Assembly (NCBI RefSeq): GCF_000246895.1
Contig: NZ_BAEV01000018.1
Location: 1-47,225 of the forward strand
Direction: 5' to 3'
DNA: 47,225 bases
DNA from: Clostridium arbusti SL206
GTDB taxonomy: Bacteria > Bacillota > Clostridia > Clostridiales > Clostridiaceae
Below are positions 45,255 to 47,225 of the stretch, in pieces (position 1 is the stretch's first letter; every line of letters begins with the position of its first letter). Made by a program: the position numbers and the translations under genes. The notes beneath the pieces are model-generated. The model saw only the letters and a list, made by a program, of their open reading frames with translations, did not search any database and had not been told where the DNA came from.

Positions 45255-46005
45255 CACTAAGTTTTTCTTTCATTACTTTCAATACTTTCTTCTCTATTCG
45301 TGATACTTGTACCTGACTTATGCCAAGCATTTTAGCAACTTGTACTTGAGTTTTATCTTTAAAATACCTTAGCATGATAACCTGCCTTGATTTTTTATCT
45401 AGATTACTTAAAGCATCCTTTAAGGCTATTCTATCTACCACTTTAATATCTTCTTCAGCATTTTGACTAATCTTATCTATAAGCATAACAGGTGAACCAT
45501 CATCTTGATGAATTACATCGTATAGATACTGTAGATTATTTGCAGACTCTGTAGCAAATAATATTTCTTCTACATTCATACCGGAAAATTTAGAAAGTTC
45601 TTCAATAGTAGGGTCTCTACTCAATTTTTTAGTAAGTGTTTCTTTATCGTAGTGAATTTTCCTAGCTGCATTCTTTATACTTCTACTAACCTTAATTATG
45701 CCATCATCTCTTAGAAATCGTTTAATTTCTCCCATTATCATAGGTACTGCATAAGTAGAAAACTTAACATTAAATTTTGAATCAAAATTATTGACTGCCT
45801 TAACGAGTCCTAGAGAACCTATTTGAAAGATATCATCGTATTCATACCCTCTGTTCAAAAACTTTTTACTGATAGCTGATACTAAGGGTAGATTGTTTTC
45901 TATAAGCTTATTTAATGCATTTTTATCTCCCTTTTGAGCCTCAGCAATAAGTTTTACATTTTCATTGTAATCATAACCTTCTTTTTTCATCTCATCTCTC
46001 ACCAT
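45250..46005 (-). CDS. sigF: RNA polymerase sigma-F factor, forespore
   Basis: About 251 residues. Sigma-F is the first compartment-specific sigma of sporulation, active in the forespore after release from SpoIIAB. Region 2 carries IENNLPLVSAISKKFLNRGYEYDDIFQIGSLGL-type sequence and FSTYAVPMIMGEIKRFLRDD; region 3 has SRDPTIEELSKFSGM; region 4 has MLRYFKDKTQVQVAKMLGISQVQVSRIEKK. Start choice is not firm: ATG at 46005 or GTG at 46002, the latter 5 nt after AAGGG. It is the third gene of spoIIA. Confidence 0.95.
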   Translation of the reverse strand: MVRDEMKKEGYDYNENVKLIAEAQKGDKNALNKLIENNLPLVSAISKKFLNRGYEYDDIFQIGSLGLVKAVNNFDSKFNVKFSTYAVPMIMGEIKRFLRDDGIIKVSRSIKNAARKIHYDKETLTKKLSRDPTIEELSKFSGMNVEEILFATESANNLQYLYDVIHQDDGSPVMLIDKISQNAEEDIKVVDRIALKDALSNLDKKSRQVIMLRYFKDKTQVQVAKMLGISQVQVSRIEKKVLKVMKEKLSG

Positions 46006-46063
46006 ATCCCTTAAGCTAAAATCTGCTCTTTCCCTCCTCTCATTATAAAAAATTAAAATTTAT

Positions 46064-46492
46064 CTATTCCACAGAATTGAATTTCTTTTTCATACGTATT
46101 CTAGTACCACTTTCATTAGATTCTACTTCAACATCGTCCATAAAAGTTTCCATTACAGTGAATCCCATACCAGACCTTTCAAGATCCGGCCTTGATGTAT
46201 AAAGCGGTTCCCTAGCTTGTTCTATATTTTTAATGCCACAACCATGGTCAATAATTATTATAGTAATTTCATTTTTGTTTAACTCTGCTTTAATCTCAAC
46301 TATTCCATCTCTACTATCCTCATATCCGTGTATTATTGCATTTGTAACAGCTTCAGAAACAGCCGTTTTCACATCTGTGATTTCCTCGATAGTAGGATCC
46401 AGCTGGGATGCAAATGCTGCTACTGCAACCCTTGCAAAGCTTTCATTTTGAGATTTACTCAAAAATTCTACTTTCATCATATTATCGCACAT
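46064..46492 (-). CDS. spoIIAB: SpoIIAB, anti-sigma-F factor and SpoIIAA kinase
   Basis: A 142-residue GHKL-fold protein. It holds sigma-F inactive and phosphorylates SpoIIAA. Motifs: [24 protein letters not shown] at the N terminus, the N box [16 protein letters not shown], and the G1 box [20 protein letters not shown] with [10 protein letters not shown] after it. ATG at 46492 follows GGGGG by 6 nt. It lies 71 nt after spoIIAA in the order known in Bacillus and Clostridium. Confidence 0.96.
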   Translation of the reverse strand: MCDNMMKVEFLSKSQNESFARVAVAAFASQLDPTIEEITDVKTAVSEAVTNAIIHGYEDSRDGIVEIKAELNKNEITIIIIDHGCGIKNIEQAREPLYTSRPDLERSGMGFTVMETFMDDVEVESNESGTRIRMKKKFNSVE

Positions 46493-46563
46493 TAAAATCC
46501 CCCCGTATAAAATAATTACATTTTATATTTATATATTATTTCTATGTTAAAATACTTTAACTT

Positions 46564-46899
46564 CTAAATAACTTCAACTGCTTCTTGTACACTTTCGTAC
46601 AATTTTATAATCTTAAACATTCCAGAAAGTTCAAATACTCTCCTTACGGATTCCTGAACACTTGCAATGCATATTTCTCCTTTTTTCATAGAAAGCTTTT
46701 TATATCTTCCTATAACTACGCCAATACCAGAGCTGTCCATAAAATTTACATTTGTAAAGTCTAATATAACCTTACTAGATCCATTTCTTGCAATTCTATC
46801 GTCAATTTTATTTCTTACTTCTTCTGCACTGTGATGATCAAGTTCTCCTGTTAACTTAACAATTAACTTGTCTTCATTTTTATAAAACTCTAGATACAT
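46564..46899 (-). CDS. spoIIAA: SpoIIAA, anti-anti-sigma-F factor
   Basis: About 111 residues of STAS fold. When unphosphorylated it binds SpoIIAB and frees sigma-F. The phospho-serine is in the NVNFMDSSGIGVVIGRYKK segment. LTGELDHHSAEEVRNKID at the N terminus is characteristic. ATG at 46899 follows GGGGGGAGA; the ATG at 46914 lies before that site and is rejected. It is the first gene of spoIIA and has a close sigma-H promoter match upstream. Confidence 0.96.
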   Translation of the reverse strand: MYLEFYKNEDKLIVKLTGELDHHSAEEVRNKIDDRIARNGSSKVILDFTNVNFMDSSGIGVVIGRYKKLSMKKGEICIASVQESVRRVFELSGMFKIIKLYESVQEAVEVI

Positions 46900-46957
46900 T
46901 AAATCTCCCCCCACATCTTTATGCTAATTAGCTTTTAGTAAATATTAACCTATAAAC

Positions 46958-46986
46958 TAATTCTATACTTTTCTTTATTTTCCTTC
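46958..46986 (-). promoter_or_regulatory. Sigma-H promoter of spoIIA
   Basis: Minus-strand gaaggaaaa, 11-nt spacer, atagaatta. This fits the consensus RNAGGAWWW-N11-12-RNNGAATWW at every position and is 59 nt before the SpoIIAA start. Sigma-H control of spoIIA is established in Bacillus. Upstream, 46987-47225 is very AT-rich; Spo0A boxes (tgtcgaa type) were not seen, and no gene is seen. Confidence 0.75.
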
Positions 46987-47225
46987 TTTTGTCATAAAAT
47001 ATTTTTATCATCTTTAATTCTTACCAATTTTTTTTATTTTATACAATATAGTAAATTATTTTTTTATTATATATGTTACAATGAATTACATTCATTATAA
47101 AATCTATAATTTGTTTAGAATTTATCCATTATCTATTATGGATTGAATATATAATTTTAACTTATATATTTTTCATGAAAATTTAATTATTGGCAATACT
47201 TATTAATATATTGATAATTAAGTAT

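Overview
The window is AT-rich, low-GC Firmicute DNA that fits Clostridium sensu stricto. It carries a sporulation core (spoIIAA-spoIIAB-sigF followed by spoVAC-spoVAD-spoVAE, plus yunB) and anaerobic energy genes (two pyruvate:ferredoxin oxidoreductases, a flavodoxin, the [FeFe]-hydrogenase maturase HydE, lactate dehydrogenase). Shine-Dalgarno sites are strong and AGA is the usual arginine codon. I cannot name the species. Almost every gene is on the minus strand; the exceptions are the truncated ldh at the left edge and the class A penicillin-binding protein at 40.2-42.7 kb. I saw no rRNA, tRNA, CRISPR array, prophage or transposase.

Layout. 0-3.1 kb: ldh end, a hairpin/heptamer repeat, a frameshifted class IV aminotransferase, a HAD phosphatase and a Cys/His-rich DUF1292 protein. 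3.2-12 kb: two paralogous PFOR genes and a flavodoxin. PFOR2 and the flavodoxin share nearly the same promoter with a Rex-like operator over the start site, suggesting joint redox control. 12-21.9 kb: beta-CASP RNase-like protein, murG, recJ, hydE, an M16 peptidase, a KimA-type potassium transporter and a DJ-1 protein. 22-27.5 kb: parE-parC (topoisomerase IV) and a small membrane protein. 27.7-32 kb: ptsG with a GlcT-type antitermination leader, and pdxS-pdxT (vitamin B6). 32-39.8 kb: yebC, yigZ, a HEAT-repeat protein, a MocR-type regulator with a nucleotidyltransferase, a long HflX with a JAMM-like N-terminal domain, and yunB. 40-47 kb: PBP1A, then the spoVA and spoIIA operons, the latter preceded by a close sigma-H promoter match.

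The most unusual content is a family of dispersed, highly structured non-coding repeats, called R1 here. It has seven copies of about 162 bp, five internally deleted copies of 56-72 bp, and several relics. The ends are about 20-bp inverted repeats (taaggcatattcaaataaata / tatttattttcatatgcctta), with a nested 15-bp stem and a small central hairpin. Copies show a few compensatory base changes, often sit 17-25 nt upstream of a start codon (just outside the ribosome-binding site) or directly after a stop codon, and one supplies the last codons and stop of parC. No protein is encoded inside, so R1 looks like a MITE-like or REP-like element, or a transcribed structured RNA, moved by an unknown agent in trans.
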